Shown here: piece after piece, positions 1-13,408 of the stretch
Layout: each line of letters starts with the position of its first letter
Numbering within the stretch: position 1 is the stretch's first letter
Assembly (NCBI RefSeq): GCF_000002425.4
Contig: NC_037267.1
Coordinates: 8,073,396-8,137,395, forward strand
Source of the DNA: Physcomitrium patens
Lineage: Eukaryota; Streptophyta; Bryopsida; Funariales; Funariaceae
Length of the DNA: 64,000 nt
Direction: 5' to 3'
Made by a program: the position numbers and the translations under genes
The notes under the pieces: model-generated
Seen by the model: only the letters and a program-made list of their open reading frames with translations
The model's database searches: none
Told to the model about the DNA's origin: nothing

Positions 1-2565
1 ATAAATAATATAAAAAATAATAAATTTATAACTATGTATTTACTGATTATTGGTTGATTATATCAAAGCTATTAAAAGATAAAAATATTATTAATAATCT
101 GAAATTTAATTTATTTAATAAATTTTTTATTTGATTTAGAATTTTTTATATTTTTATATTAATTAGTAATAATTATATATATTTTATTAAAATTATTCTT
201 ATTTAATAATTTTTAATTTAGAATATTAAAATTAATGTAATTTATTTTAAAAGATTTATAGATTACTAGCATGTGATAGTGTACATGCATTAGAATTCTA
301 TAACAAATGTGTACAATAATTTTAAATTTTTAAATTTTTTCAAATATTATAGCATTAATATCTAAAATTGTAGTAGTTATTTTTAAAAATTACTTACATG
401 CTTTAGTCTTAATAAAAAAAATGTAGATATAACTTATAAAATAGATATTTTATTTTGATAATATGTCTAAATTTATTTTTCTTTTGTGTACATGGTACTA
501 ATATGGTATAAATTATTTGATTGCATGCTTATCATAAGCATAACTTAAATAAATTAAAACATGCTAGTGGCTTATTCATTAATACCATTATTAGTTTCAA
601 TTTTATAAAAGGTTAATAAAATTTAACTTAGTAATGAACTGTAATATCATAATATTGTTTATTTTAGTCTTTTTGATTTTTTTTTGATTTTTGAAATATA
701 AGCATGACTATTTATTAAGTCTAAAAAAATTATACATTCAAGGGCGAACAAACATACCAAATTCTATTGTTATAGGTTATAATGAGTTTAATTTTTTTTT
801 ATATAAAATCAGCAAGCATGGAAAAAACTCAAAATAAAAAGACTATTTTTTTTAATGACATTTTCTAATGCAAGTAAATTTACCTATAATTCTATTACAA
901 AGAATTTAAAATTTTATAGTTATAGCTATTTATTGGTTGTATTTTGAAGTACATGTTAATCATTTGATGAATTTTAAAAAAGAATTTACTTATTTTTTTC
1001 ATAAATTATTGATAAATATCAGATATATGAGTTTTTAATTCAAAATATTTAATTAAAAATTTTAAAAATAATAAAATTATTAATAAATCTATTAATGAAG
1101 TTTTCAAAAAAACTAAATAGAAATTTCTAATAAAATCATTAAATAAATATAATATTTTATATATATATATATATAAATATTAAATAGACCTAGGCTTTTG
1201 ATAAACTTGTCTATCCATCCTAATTATCATGAAAAAAAAAAAAAAAAAAAAAAAAAATGACCACTAGATTCATTTTTCTATTATTAAATCTGCAACCAAT
1301 GAAAACCAACCACATTTATTACAATTATCATATTCTTTAATCATAGTTAAATTATCATATTCTTTAATCACATTTAATCATAGTTACCTCTCATTTTTCT
1401 TGTATTTTTTTAAAAAACTCTAATTTTTAGTTTAAAAAAGAAGAAGAGATATACCTCAAAACAATCTATTTGCCAAGCCTTTCATTTTTCTTAAGCTTTC
1501 TATTTTATCTTATCTATCATCAATTCTTTGTACTTGTGGACATCTCAAAATAGTTGCAAGAAAGTTGTAGGATGTATGTTGTAGGTTGTAGTAGGATAGT
1601 TGAGCATATGGCTGATATTGTGAGGTAGGTAAAGGTGAGAGCTTGTAGGAGTGAAGGTAGAAGAATGATTTGTGAATAAAAGGGCTCCAAGAGAAAATAA
1701 AAATGCGTTATTGTGCATGACGTAGTTGTATTTGCCATACAACATGAAAAGATTTGTATGCCTATATAGATGGTTGTAGTGGCATAGTTTTGATATTCAT
1801 GTCTTTTATTAGTTACTTTTGTTGAATCCATTGTAATACTCTAAGAAGGCCAAATGGTAGTTTTATCTTTAAAATACTCTAGGCATAGACATATTTTGGA
1901 TGAACATATTTAGGTATTGAGTTGTGAAAAAATGGCTCAAAGATTTTGTGTTCTTAAGAAATTTTAAGAAGCTCAATTATAAGTTGTCTTGAGATCTCTT
2001 CCCTTCAAAAACTCAATATTTTTTTATTTCTTTTGCAATCAAGAAAAAGAACATGTATCATAGAGCAAGTTGTTATTTTCTTTATTGGATAACTATGGCT
2101 TTATTAATTATGCATTTATACATGTAGTATGTCTAAATTGACTAGCAATTTGTATTGATCTTTAGGTTGCCATTTTCTAAGGCCTTTCTAGTACAAATTT
2201 CTTTTGCTTAGATATTAATTTTATTTAATATTACTTCATTGGCACCATCATTTACATCTCTTTTCTAATTTAGAATAAGGCTAAGATTTATTATGTTTCA
2301 ATTTTTATAGTTTTTGACATAAAATTTAATCGTGGAGAATTTTTTTTAAAACTTTTTTGTATTGTTTTGATGCATTTACTTCAACAAAGAACCAAAAAAA
2401 TATATTTAATAATATTGGTATTCCAAAGATAGAATATTGCTACTTTGACTTTAAAACTATAATTTTAAACTTCAATTGCATAATAGAAGATATTGAAGTA
2501 GAAGCCAAACTTAGATCTTAATAATATTAAGTGTATTCAGTATATATTTAATGGCAATAATTTAC

Positions 2566-2601
<36 letters not shown>

Positions 2602-3841
2602 AAAGACATGTTGTATAGCTTTGAAATTGTAAAAAATATACTTAATAATTTAAATATATTGTTTCATAAGTGTGCACACAACTCAATTGGCATTGATTCA
2701 ATACCAAAGTAATGGAAGAAGATTGCTAATCATATTCAACAAAAGAATCATATGGCATTTTTTGATGTAGCTTATTAGGATTTATTTATCTATTTATTTT
2801 TCTATTTCCACATATTATTGTAAAGAATATAATTGGCTTCAATATCTAGATGGCTAATTAGTGTTCTTCAATTTAATTAGTTATGATAACTTTTTATTAA
2901 GTCTTATTGAGCCACATGGAAAATATGAGTGACTTACTAGTATTCAAGGATTCATTTTTGGTAAGATGATACACCAAGGTTTTGTTAGTAAGAGCCTAGA
3001 TGATGACCTTAGTTTTGTGAGGAAGTTCATTGCCTATGGTAGGGAGGTTTTTGTGGTGCAATCCTACAATAAGAATCTTAATCTCCTTGCCAAGTATGTG
3101 GCTGCTATCAATACAATTATATCTTTTATAAATCTTACTACTATGTATGTCTTGTCAAAATCTTTAGAATTTATATGTGATCTTTATTAAGGTTAATATA
3201 ATTGGAGATAGCATTGTTCAAAGTTTCTAATTATAAAATTTGATTTTGGATTATTGTATGTAACACAATTTAGAGTTAGTTGTAGAAAATAGCAAGGCTA
3301 ATCTATTCAAATCTACATGTTCAAGATATTTGTATTATTACCAATGTAGTTGGCAAGCCAATTATGTTTGACAAGTAGAAAGTAGACATACAAATGATTG
3401 TTATCCGTATCAAGACAATGAATTAAAGATTATATGATGAACTTTTTACAAATAATAAGTATAAGAAAAATTGGTCTTTTATTCTCAAAGAAATTAGAAT
3501 ACTATGAATAGTAATATCATGGAATTAATACTTTATAAGATTTATGAAGGTGTGTCTCAAGAGAAGCCTCTATCTCTACTACCTCTTGACCATCATCCAT
3601 CAATAAAATCAAAAAAAATATTTATTATTATTACAAACTAAAATAGTATTTAAATTAGATTACTAGAATAAAATATCAAACTCTAATTCTATAAAGATTA
3701 GATTGTATAGATTATTATTATAAAATTAATTATATTTTCAATCCATTTTGAATATTTATTAAAAAAATTAAATAAGATAATTGCTTATATTATATCCAAG
3801 GATTTTATAATTTTTATAAAGATATACATTTATTATTGTTT
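1..3841. other. AT-rich intergenic DNA, no supported gene
   Basis: Very AT-rich DNA with simple repeats: a TA run near 1148-1175, a 26-base A tract at about 1232-1257, a roughly 30-base direct repeat near 1320-1375 and a TA run at about 2569-2597. The only longer frame that looks protein-like is on the plus strand at 2966-3190 (74 codons), with further broken frames to about 3600 that include a readable EKPLSLLPLDHHPS stretch. I do not recognise the protein. It could be a decayed host gene or a mobile-element fragment. Confidence 0.6.
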
Positions 3842-4397
3842 TGTATCACAGATATATACATGCAAACCAATAATTATCTATATAATTAGATAATATAGAT
3901 AAAAATAGCTTAATTCTATAATATCTTCTATAGTAGCTTTTGAAAAGCTTCATAGATGCTACTTTGACTTTGTAGATATCTTTAATTGACTTTTTAGTTT
4001 AAAAAAGTTGTCAACAAGTTGGCCATGTGCCACACATGTTGGTAGCTTGAAAGACAAGCTAACTATGTGGCCCACACATCGAAAACTTGCCTTGGAAGCT
4101 AAGGCATGTGTCCTACAAAATCAATACATATTAGAGGTCCTATAGAACATTGTCACGTAGCTTTTAGTTAGAGAGTATATATAGAGGTAAGAATGTAGCT
4201 TTCTTCACTCTTGTCAACTTTTTTTTGCTTCTAGTTTAGATTTTAGAGTCTCTATTTTCTTTGTCTTTTGGCAACAACCATTTCAGTCTTCTTTTAATAT
4301 ATATGTTACTTTATTGTTATTTTGTCACTTTTTTTTTAATACAAACTTTTCAAATTTATGCATCTTTTTCCAATTCATGTCTTTGATAGATTGACAA
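3842..4397 (+). repeat. 5' LTR of chromovirus copy 1
   Basis: It begins TGTATCACAGATATATA and ends near TTGACA. It aligns along its length with the 3' LTR of chromovirus copy 2 (27767 to about 28310); shared blocks include CTTCATAGATGC, GACAAGCTAACTATGT and GAGAGTATATATA-like sequence. The TATATATA block near 4174-4182 is the probable TATA box. The right boundary is approximate. Confidence 0.65.
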
Positions 4398-4479
4398 GTG
4401 TACACTTATAATATTAAATCTTTATCTTCTCTTAATTATGAATAGATTATATTTTTTTTCTTGATAAGACATAAGCATA

Positions 4480-4507
4480 TTAGAAATTGTGGATTACCCT
4501 CTTCTAA
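4480..4507 (+). other. leader stem-loop of chromovirus copy 1
   Basis: TTAGAA pairs with TTCTAA around a loop containing GTGGATTACCC. It sits just 3' of the LTR, at the position equivalent to the leader hairpins of element D (57757-57786 and 57870-57899), whose loops contain the same GGATTACCC-type core on the element strand. Confidence 0.45.
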
Positions 4508-5331
4508 ACTAATATTGTTCTTAATATCTTTTTTGTTCTCAAATTCCTTCTTCTGCTTATCTTGAGTAATATTAGATATTTATTTTTTAAGTATTATTAT
4601 AGTATATCTTATTAAAATGAAGAGTACAATGAGACAAATACAAGAATAATTCAAGGAGTTAATGCTTGCAATGCATCAATTCAGTTTACTATCATAAAGA
4701 ATAACAAGAATGGCATAAAGTGAAGATATAGATATGATTGGAGTTGCTTCAACATTTGTATCCAATCATGTCCCTTCTCCTACAATGGAACATCCTTCCA
4801 ATATTAGAGAACCGAGGGTTGTCTTGCTTGAGAAGTTTGATGGCACAAGATTCAAGTTTTGAAGATTTATCAATCAAGTATAAATTATGATTGAACTTCA
4901 ATTCCAAAGCTATCCAACTCCAAGATCATAAGTTAGATTCATTGATACACTTCTTTCAAGTTCAACATTATTGTGGTTTTTATCTTTTCTTGAACAATGA
5001 GATTCAATATTGGATAATTTGGAAGTTTTGTTAGTAGAACGATTGAATTATAGCAATACCAATGCTTCATCAATACATACATTTAAAATTAGAGGATATA
5101 CAAATTAATGTGGTATGTTTCAAACCTCTTATTGAGCAAGAAAAGACTCATCGCCATCAAGAAGAATTAAGCTTGTATTGTAGAGAACCTAAGCATATTG
5201 CTCAATATTATCTAAAGAAGTGACCCAATTATAAAATAAAGAGTACAAATATCAAAGAAGATAATATATTGGAAAATAATTTTATCTAGGTATAATAGGA
5301 ACCATGCAGCTGGAACCTTATATAATACCTA

Positions 5332-8160
5332 ATGAAGGTCCCATTCTCTCCTCAGAACTTTTTTTTTTTTATATTAAATATTATTTTAAGGCTTATATAT
5401 TACAAAGTCTTTATCTTATTAAATTTAGGAGCCTCATCATATTTTTTAGATGAAGAATTTGCTAAAAGACTTAGCATATCTTTAGTAAGAAAAACTAAAT
5501 TTCTTCATATAGAAATCATAGATGGTCGTCCCTTGACTTCTGGCGATGTTACTTACAAAATCTTTCTTATAGAAGTAATAATCAATGGTCATAATAGCTT
5601 TGTCGTATTTAATATCATTAGATCTTTTGCTAATCCAATCATTTTAGATTTATTATGATTAAAAAAATATAATCCTCAAGTAGATTAGATTTCTTGTATT
5701 TTCAATTTTTCTAAAAATATAACTAAGAGTGTAATTAATCAAGTAAAAAATCACAAGACTAGACAATTAAATCTATGTTTGTAGGTGTAAGAGTTTTCTT
5801 GTATGCTACAAAAGAAGGATCACCTTCTATCATTTGTGCCTCACCCATTTTTAATGGTGCTAAGACTTCAAGTGGTATTTCAAGCCAATATCAAGAATTT
5901 TAAGATATATTTGAGAAAAATAATATAGATACACTTCCAAAATATCGTCCCTATGACTATTTAATTGACCTTTAAGAAGAAGCACAACCATAATTTGGAC
6001 CAATCTATAATTTATGACAAAATGAGTTGGCCAAACTTAAGAAGTATATTGAAAAGAATCTAGTCAAAAACTTCATACACCATTCCATAACTCTAGCAAG
6101 AGCCCCTATTCTATTTGTGAAGAAAAAAGATTAATCATTGTAGATGTGTGTTGATTATCAAAGACTCAACAAGATCACCATCAAGAATAGGTATCCACTA
6201 CCTTTAATATGTGGACTTTTTGATCAATTGAATCAAGCTAAGATCTATACAAAAATAGATCTATAAAGAGTATATAATTTGGTATGTATTAAAGAATGAG
6301 ATAAATGGAAGATTACATTTCAAACTAGGTAGGGACATTTTGAATATAATGTCATGGCTTTTGGACTTATAAATGTACTAGCAAATTTTCAACATCTTAT
6401 GAATGATGTTTTTTGAGAATTTTTGGATGATTTTGTTGTTTATTATCTAGATGACATCTTGAACTATTTTAAGAATATAAAAGAATATGAATTTCATGTT
6501 CGTTGTATGTTATAAAAATTAAGAGATGTGGAACTCTATGCCAAGATAAAAAAGTATGTATTTCACACTACTTAAATTGACTTTTTAGATTATATAATTT
6601 CAAATGGACTTATAATGGATCGTAAGAAAGTTCAAACTATTATGGATTGAAAGATCTCAAAAATAATCTGGGATATCTAATTTTTTTGTGATTTGCCAAT
6701 TACTATCGGATCTTCATTAAGGACTTCTGTCAAATTGCAACTCCACTTACACATTTGACTTGTAAAGATAAACCTCAATAGAATCAAGAAGCAGAAGCAG
6801 CATTTGAAGCTTTAAAGATAACTTTTGTACTTGCACCAATCTTGTATTGCATTGACTTTTTTAAGGCATTCTTTATGGAAAGAAATGTATCAGATTTTGT
6901 TTTAGGTGCCTAAAATAGGAAAATAATATAGATATCACAAATAGGAATAGATGATAAACTTCATGTACTAGCTTTTCATTCCAAGAAATTTTTAGCATTC
7001 AAGATTAACTATGAGATCTATGACAAATAGCTTCTTGTAATTATGGATTCTTTTTAAGAATGGTATTATTATCTAGAAGGCATTTCTAGTCCAATCATCT
7101 TATATATAAATCATAAGAACCTTGAGTATTTTATATCAACTTATATTTTGAATTGTGCCCAGACTCATTGAAACATGTCTTTGTCAAGATTTGAATTCAA
7201 TATCACTTATCAATGATAAAAACAAAAAGGTTTATTTGATGCTCTTTCTAGACATTTTTATCTTGTACCTAAAGAAAGATATGTAGCTTTTGATCAAAAA
7301 AAGACAATTTTATTGAAGCAAAAATAATTTCATCTTCAGACAATGAAATCAGCATTGACTATTGATTTAACTTTTTTCAAACAAATTCAATTAAGTATGT
7401 CCTCTAATCTTCTTGTTTATGATATCAAGAATACTTCTTCTAAGTCTCGTAATACTTCTAAGTTTGACTTCAAGAACAACCTACTTTATTTCAAATGATG
7501 CCTATATGTACCAAAAAATAAAAGCACATTTACATATTCTTCAAGTATATCACAACTTTTCAGCAACATGATATTTTGGATACAATAAGATTTTGGAGCT
7601 AATATCTAGAGATTTTTAGTAGCCGAAAATATGGAAGGTTGTAAAAGACTTTGTTCAATCATGTAATATTTGCTCAAGATCAAAAACTCCTCAATATCGA
7701 CCTTATAGACTTCTTCAGCCATTACCTATTTCAAAACAACCATGGTCTTCTATTTCTATGGATTTTATTACAGATCTTTCACTCTCAAGATCGTATGATT
7801 CTATATTCATGATAGTAGATCATTTTACCAAAATGACAAATTTTATACCATGCACAAAATCTATCACGGGTAAAAAAAATGCCAAGCTTTTCTTTGATAT
7901 TATCTATCAATATCATGGATTGCCAAAAGATATTATATAGGATAAGGGGATTCAATTTGTATTAAGATTTTGAAAAATGCTTTTTAAAATTCTAAAGGTG
8001 GATATAAAAATTTCTTCAACCTTTCATCGTCAAATTGATAGACATAGAAAGCACGTAAATTAAGTTTTGGAGTAATACTTAAGATGTACCATCAATTATC
8101 AACAAGATGATTAGAAAACCTTCTTGCCATTGGCAAAGTTTGCTTATAATAGTATGATGC
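5332..8160 (+). pseudogene. pol remnant (protease, RT, RNase H, partial integrase)
   Basis: This is non-functional pol coding sequence. The protease region reads LGASSYFLDEEFAKR followed by IDGRPLTSG, matching LDSGASTCFLDEEFAKR in element D; the catalytic Asp is no longer legible. The RT keeps YYLDDI at about 6440-6455. The longest open stretches are 5332-5658 and 7758-7940, the second being the integrase core with MDFITDLS and IVDHFTKM. More than twenty in-frame stops and several small indels prevent expression. Confidence 0.85.
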
Positions 8161-8639
8161 ATTCTTTTATGTAAGTACATAAAAGAAGTATATGATTAAA
8201 TACATTAAAAGTTATATATAGTCTTAATAAAAGAAGGCAAAGAAACGGAGTTGTTTATTTTAATTGTTGATTATTAATTTTTGTTATCAGTGATATTTCC
8301 ATAATTATGCAAACTTTATTTTTTTAAAACCATGATTCAATCAATTCAAATATGGATGATGATTATGATCATGAAGATGAACTCAACAATCTATGTACAA
8401 ATTTGTGATGATAGGTGGATTGATTTAGTAAAAGCCTAAGTTGACTTCATATTCTTTTGTATATTTATTAATAAATTTTATTTTTAATTAATAATTATAA
8501 TAATAAAATATTAAATAAATTAAATAAAAATATTCTTAAAAAAATCTTTCAAAAGCATTAGATTAAAGTTAAATTTTAGAATATAAAATCTATAAAATAA
8601 TATATTTTTATTAAAAAATAAATAAAATCACTTAAGATG

Positions 8640-8675
<36 letters not shown>

Positions 8676-8774
8676 CGTTCATAAAATAAATAATATTATA
8701 AATTAATTTTTTTTTTAAATAATATATCTTTAATTTTTAAATCAATCAATATCTATTCATTAATTTAAATTATA

Positions 8775-8805
<31 letters not shown>

Positions 8806-9240
8806 ATGATTTCAAAAATTAATTAAAGAATAACTTATTATTGAATTGTTTAAAAAACCTACATTAAGTCAGATTTGAGTTAAGACAATTACAATATGAA
8901 AAATAGTTACATGCAACCAACTTTTGATATTGATTTATTCAAGTCTATCAATTTTATCTAATTTATATACATATTCTTCTTTTGTAGCATATTAACCTTT
9001 ACCTTTCTTACATCATAATCAATATATATGATGAATACAATGTATTGAGAGGAAAAAAATGTAAAAAGAAACCGTGATTTGAATTCAAGCATCATTCAAA
9101 CCATAATCAGTTCCATGAATCAGAAGAAAACTTCATGAAACCTTCATCAGCGTCGGAAACCCATAACCGCGGATGGAGCATGGATGGGATGTAGGGGTGG
9201 GCGAAGAAAGCGCGGGCATGGGTAGAAAGGTCCAAGACCC
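8160..9240. other. AT-rich spacer upstream of RPS13 copy 1
   Basis: There is no coding signal. Long TA dinucleotide runs lie at about 8642-8673 and 8772-8806. Base composition changes sharply to GC-richer sequence after about 9120, where the promoter of the ribosomal protein gene begins. Confidence 0.7.
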
Positions 9241-9244
9241 CAGT

Positions 9245-9257
9245 AGCCTTATCCAGT
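9245..9257 (+). promoter_or_regulatory. conserved I-box-like promoter motif of RPS13 copy 1
   Basis: The 13-mer AGCCTTATCCAGT lies 134 bases upstream of the start codon. The same 13-mer lies 130 bases upstream of the start of the second RPS13 copy (17867-17879), although most of the surrounding promoter sequence has diverged. On the reverse strand it contains GGATAAGG, matching the I-box (GATAA core) common in promoters of light-regulated plastid genes. That role is inferred from the motif only. Confidence 0.5.
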
Positions 9258-9390
9258 ATTGGGGGGGGGGTAGGAGGAGGAGGATGCTGATGGTGGTGGT
9301 GAATTAGAGGCCCTTCTCTGCACTGCAGTGCACTCTGCTGCGTTGTTGCTTCATCGTGTGTATGTTGCTGTTGGTGGGGAATTTCCAGCG

Positions 9391-10573
9391 ATGGCGGCCT
9401 CCACTGTCTCCCACGCCCTCTCGGCTCTCACCCTCGGACCCACTGTCTGTGTTGATCAGGGCTCTCTCCGCTGCCCCATCTCCCTGTCCTCTGGTGTCTC
9501 GCTTGCTGGTGTTTCCGAGGTATCATTATTATTACTATGCCACTGCTTTCTTTTCTCTCGTTGCTCTCCTGTTTTCTTTTTTCCCTCCTTTTAGTTTTTT
9601 TGTGGGGTGTCTATTGTAGTTCCGAGCATGCGAGGGACACTGTTGGGAGGCGAATTTTCGAGTGAGGTTTTTGGGTGTTGGTGAGGGTATGTGGGAACCA
9701 TGGTTGTGGGTTAGGTCGGGGAGTTCAGTGCTGGATATGGCGTATCTCGTGCAGATAAGAGGGTTTATGGTTTTTGGGTGGTGGTGGTGGTGCAGAGTGG
9801 CGGTGCAGCTCAGAGAGGCCGTCTGCAAATTCGGTGCGCTCGTGTTGGAGGAGTGGAGATCCCCAACAACAAGCGCGTCGAGGTCGCATTGACGTACATT
9901 CATGGAGTTGGCAACACCACTTCCAAGCAAATTCTGTTGGACGTGGGTCTTGAGAACAAGATAACGAAGGAGCTCTCTGAGGAGGAGCTCACGTCGCTTC
10001 GTGATGAGGTGTCGAAGTACATGATTGAGGGAGACCTTGTAAGTGATTTTGATTCTTATCTGCCCTGGTTCTACTTTCTGCATTCGAGGAATAGGATGGG
10101 AATAGGTTAAAGATATACATTATGATAAATTGAAGCAAAGCTTCTACCTTTTAAAGTCATTGCTGCGAAGAAGTTACAGTGCAGAGTCAAATCCAATCTC
10201 ATTCGCCTCTAGCAGTGTCTTGAGTAAATGTTGCTACATTTGAAATCCGAAAATAACAACAATGTACTGTAGGTATGCCGCGGCTGATATCGATTTAAGG
10301 TTTTTGATGGTTTTTGTAGTTGCATAACAATACATAGAGGATATGGCTTGTTTAGGTATTGGTGATTTGGAGCTAAGAATAGTGTCGATGTGTCCCATGC
10401 AGCGACGATTCAACACCCTGGCGATCAAGCGGTTGAAAGATATCCAGTGCTACCGTGGGAAGCGTCACCTAGCAGGTTTGCCTTGCAGGGGGCAAAGCAC
10501 GAAGTGTAATGCGAGGACGAGGAGGGGCAAGAAGGTCACAATTGCTGGCAAGAAGAAGGCTCCCGGAAAGTAG
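9391..10573 (+). CDS. PRPS13: plastid 30S ribosomal protein S13, nuclear-encoded, copy 1
   Basis: This is a component of the small subunit of the chloroplast ribosome; S13 sits in the head of the subunit and contacts the P-site tRNA and the large subunit. Three exons are inferred: 9391-9519, 9796-10038 and 10403-10573. All introns are phase 0 with GT-AG ends, giving 180 residues. Exon 1 encodes a Ser/Ala-rich plastid transit peptide starting [13 protein letters not shown]. Exon 2 carries [19 protein letters not shown] and the [11 protein letters not shown] helix-hairpin-helix. Exon 3 carries the basic C-terminal tail with [14 protein letters not shown], a hallmark of S13, and ends KKKAPGK. 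Length fits plant plastid S13. I chose this ATG rather than an upstream in-frame ATG at 9328 because the homologous start in copy 2 is at the same place. Confidence 0.93.
9520..9795 (+). other. intron 1 of RPS13 copy 1
   Basis: It runs from GTATCA after the codon for the last residue of the transit peptide exon to TGCAG before AGTGGCGGTGC. It is unlike the corresponding intron of copy 2. A G-rich run of TGG repeats precedes the acceptor. Confidence 0.85.
10039..10402 (+). other. intron 2 of RPS13 copy 1
   Basis: GTAAGT donor and CAG acceptor, 364 bases. The first roughly 25 bases match intron 2 of copy 2 almost perfectly, then similarity is lost. Copy 2 has a 219-base intron at this position. 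Confidence 0.85.
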
Positions 10574-12404
10574 AAAGGATAGTAATTGAATTTTCAGGTT
10601 GAATTAAATTCCTGTACACCTATATCTGTTGACTACAGTTATTATTTGAACACTATGAAATTACGTCGTAATCTGACGTGTCATGGCATGTTGATTGAGG
10701 TTATTCACATGAAGATATACGAGCTTTCCGGAAGTTATGCACAGACGCCCTCATTCTTAATATGCCGTGGATTTGTATGATATGTTCTGTGTGTTTTATC
10801 TGGGCTAACTACTGCGTCTGTTACAAACGAACGTCATGTGTTGCAACATGCTTTGATGTAATCAATAACTAGTTTTTTTCCATTACATGAACTGTGGCTC
10901 TTTGGACATTTCTGAAAGTTGTGAATTTCACGATGGAGTGTTCTCTAGCTAACATCATACTAGTATGTTACGGGCGGCAGAGTAGGAGGAATGGATGGAG
11001 AAAAGATAATGAGAAAATTGATGTGGATCAATACAATCACTGTGAATTTAGTACACCGATTATGCTTTGAAGAGTGTAGAATGTAACTGTTGCAGAAATT
11101 TCAACAACAATATTCCACGCAAAGAAGGTACCCATTTTGTACTCGTAGAAAATTTCAATCTTTATGCAGAGAATAGCAAGCAAATGAGTATAGAAAAACG
11201 TAAATAAAATAAAAATGAAAATAAAATCGCATAGTTTCTCCTTCCATTTGACCCCATTCTCTCGGAAGGACGATTATCTTAACCATCTTCCCTGATATCT
11301 GTTACCATGATACCCATATTGGTGTAAATTAGTATTTGTCAATTTAGTAACATGTAACATTGCTTGTACCGACTTATGGTATAAACATCAGGATGAGAGT
11401 ACTCATCAATCGGCTTGATCAGTTATTCCACTGATGATGAAGGTTGTAAATCGATGTATTGCACAAATTCCCATCTAAATTTTGGGTGGAGAGAGTTCAT
11501 TCAGAATGTGAATATTAATGTTTGAACCAAGTAAATTTTGATGAAACTACTCTCAGTTACTTAAATCAAATGCATTGCTGTTAACACATGTTTTGACTTC
11601 AAAAAGTTCATCCTCTGGGCATTTTTTTAAAAAATATCACATCTGATGACACACATTTCGAAAGACGTGCACACGTATGCTTATATGTTCTGTACTATGC
11701 TGACAACATCCATCTCAAATAAAAAAATCACAACAAATTCAGCGGTGCAATGTATCTGTGACACTTTTGAAAGATACGGGGTCTTGAACAGCATCAAAGA
11801 ACGAAGTCAAACAAATAATACAAGTTTCGTGATACAGTCAAAAGTAATTGCTCGTCAAAAACAGTTCTTAATTTTCATTCGCCGACATCACTGCAAAAAA
11901 GTAATGTGAGGATGAGCTTTAGTGCCGATGAGCCTTCCAAGACTCACTGCTATGGTATCTCTTCATAGAGCACACGTTACGAAAGAGCTCTCTTCCCTAT
12001 GTACACAGATTCATGATACACTAATTAATTTGTTGTCTGCGACATGCTCCAACATTGTGTACACCTCACGCTCGCAAAAATGGGACAGCTCCACCCACCG
12101 AATCCAACAAAATTATCTGCGAGGATTCGAACAAGATTTTTTGAGTGACCACTGTAGTAAAATCAGTATGTCTGCAAACGTTCCAAGCATACACCTCGCT
12201 ACAACATGAGTATGTCCATCCACAAATTTAAGAATTTGGAAAACCAATTCACCATAGCACACTGACCTGTGGAGGGGGAATCTGTTGTAGGCATAGGTTT
12301 CTAACAGATAACATAATAACATCTGCTTGGAAATGGGAACGGGTTGTGGCCGATACATTCCTGGACATTCTCATGCAGGCAGGATTGTAGAGCCATATGT
12401 AGAG
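10574..12404. other. 3' flank of RPS13 copy 1 and spacer
   Basis: The first few hundred bases after the stop are probably the 3' UTR. The remainder lies downstream of both convergent genes, RPS13 (+) and DUF1442 (-), and should contain the 3' UTR of the latter. Short frames at 11646-11909 and 11922-12209 show no recognisable protein and I do not call them. Confidence 0.55.
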
Positions 12405-13408
12405 TTAGAGAATGTCTTCCATGTCCATCGCCCAACTGACTTTTTTGGTGCTTCTTCTCTTGCCGGTACTCTTTTCCTTCCCACAGAGTCTTGCCACTAC
12501 AATTCCTTTGCCTATGGGAAGAATGGTGGACTTAGATCCCGGCCTCCTGATCATCTTGTCCTCGTATGAGGTTCTAGCATCTCGTTGAAATAGATTCTCA
12601 GCAACCACCACCGCCCGGGAAGGATTCAACCGCAAATAGTCGAAAAGTTCCACAGATTGCTCCTGTTTGCAGTCTATGAGAGCGAAATCTACAGCCGTAA
12701 TTTGAGATAGGATATCCTTAGCATTTCCGACAATGAACTCGGCCACTCTTGACACACCTAATGTGTTCATGGTCACCATGGCATTCAAAAGAGCGTTTGA
12801 GTCGGAGAGAATGCAGATCAGACGCCCGCCTGTCTTGCGTGCGGCAACGGCGAGCGCAATGGTGGAGAGGCTTGCGCACGCGGTGACTTGCACCAGAAGC
12901 TTTGCCTCGATACCACCAGCCAACGCGGCGAGAAACTCCGTGCTGTGGTGCTCTGCGTCCCCTGAAGTATGTTTCTTATTAATTTCTAATTTTCCCTGCA
13001 AGAACAATAAGCACGTTCCGTTAGATCACGGAAACGAAAAAAACGAAATTACCAAAACAAACAAACTATACAAGACAAAACAAAAAAGCACAATCACGAA
13101 CTCAAACACAAGACCAGATAGCGCGAAATTGCCTCGCAACCAAATGTAACAAGCTTGACAAGGATCGAGACGGTAAATTCTGCACTCTTAGCGTAGTGCT
13201 GAGGACGTATTGGAATTAAGATTGTTATCATTTCCCCGTCTGTCTGAGGTGTGGGATATTAGGCATCATGTGCGAGAGAACAGACCCATTCAGGTTCTAA
13301 TGCAGCATTTTCCCATCCTTCCAAAATCGATGAATATGTGATAACTCTACTTACCATTTCAACAGTTTGCAAGTAAGCCTGTGCCGCGCTTTCTGGAGAC
13401 CAACCCAT
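12405..13408 (-). CDS. DUF1442 family protein (methyltransferase-like Rossmann fold)
   Basis: Two exons on the minus strand are inferred: 13408-13355 (18 codons) and 12995-12405, joined by a phase 0 GT-AG intron of 359 bases and giving 214 residues. The first exon supplies the family N-terminus MGWSPESAAQAYLQTVEM. The second continues with HSTEFLAALAGGIEAKLLVQ, a glycine-rich strand-turn region, and AVDFALIDCKQEQSVELFDY, in the order seen in plant DUF1442 proteins, which are about 200-220 residues long. The family has a Rossmann-type fold resembling SAM-dependent methyltransferases, but its biochemical role is not established. The lysine-rich tail GKEKSTGKRRSTKK may be disordered. No stops or frameshifts interrupt it, so it is probably functional. 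Confidence 0.85.

Larger units (their letters stand above)
3842..8160 (+). mobile_element. ancient degenerate Ty3/gypsy chromovirus, copy 1 (3' truncated)
   Basis: This is a heavily mutated relative of the intact chromovirus at 52287-58411. In order it keeps a 5' LTR (3842 to about 4397), a leader hairpin, gag with a recognisable LEKFDGTRFKF stretch (about 4800-5100), a decayed zinc knuckle near 5175, a protease region (5332-5658), RT with [11 protein letters not shown] (about 6120-6700), RNase H (about 6850-7260) and the start of integrase with its HHCC region and catalytic core (about 7560-8160). Homology stops at about 8160, so the integrase C-terminus, chromodomain and 3' LTR are missing. 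Dozens of TAA, TAG and TGA codons stand where the intact copy has CAA, CAG, CGA or TGG, as expected from long-term deamination of methylated cytosine. Confidence 0.85.

Noticed and set aside
9535..10083. 182-codon minus-strand frame opposite RPS13 copy 1
   Set aside because: It is the antisense shadow of RPS13 exon 2 and spans intron 1; the same antisense frame appears opposite copy 2 only where the exons are conserved.
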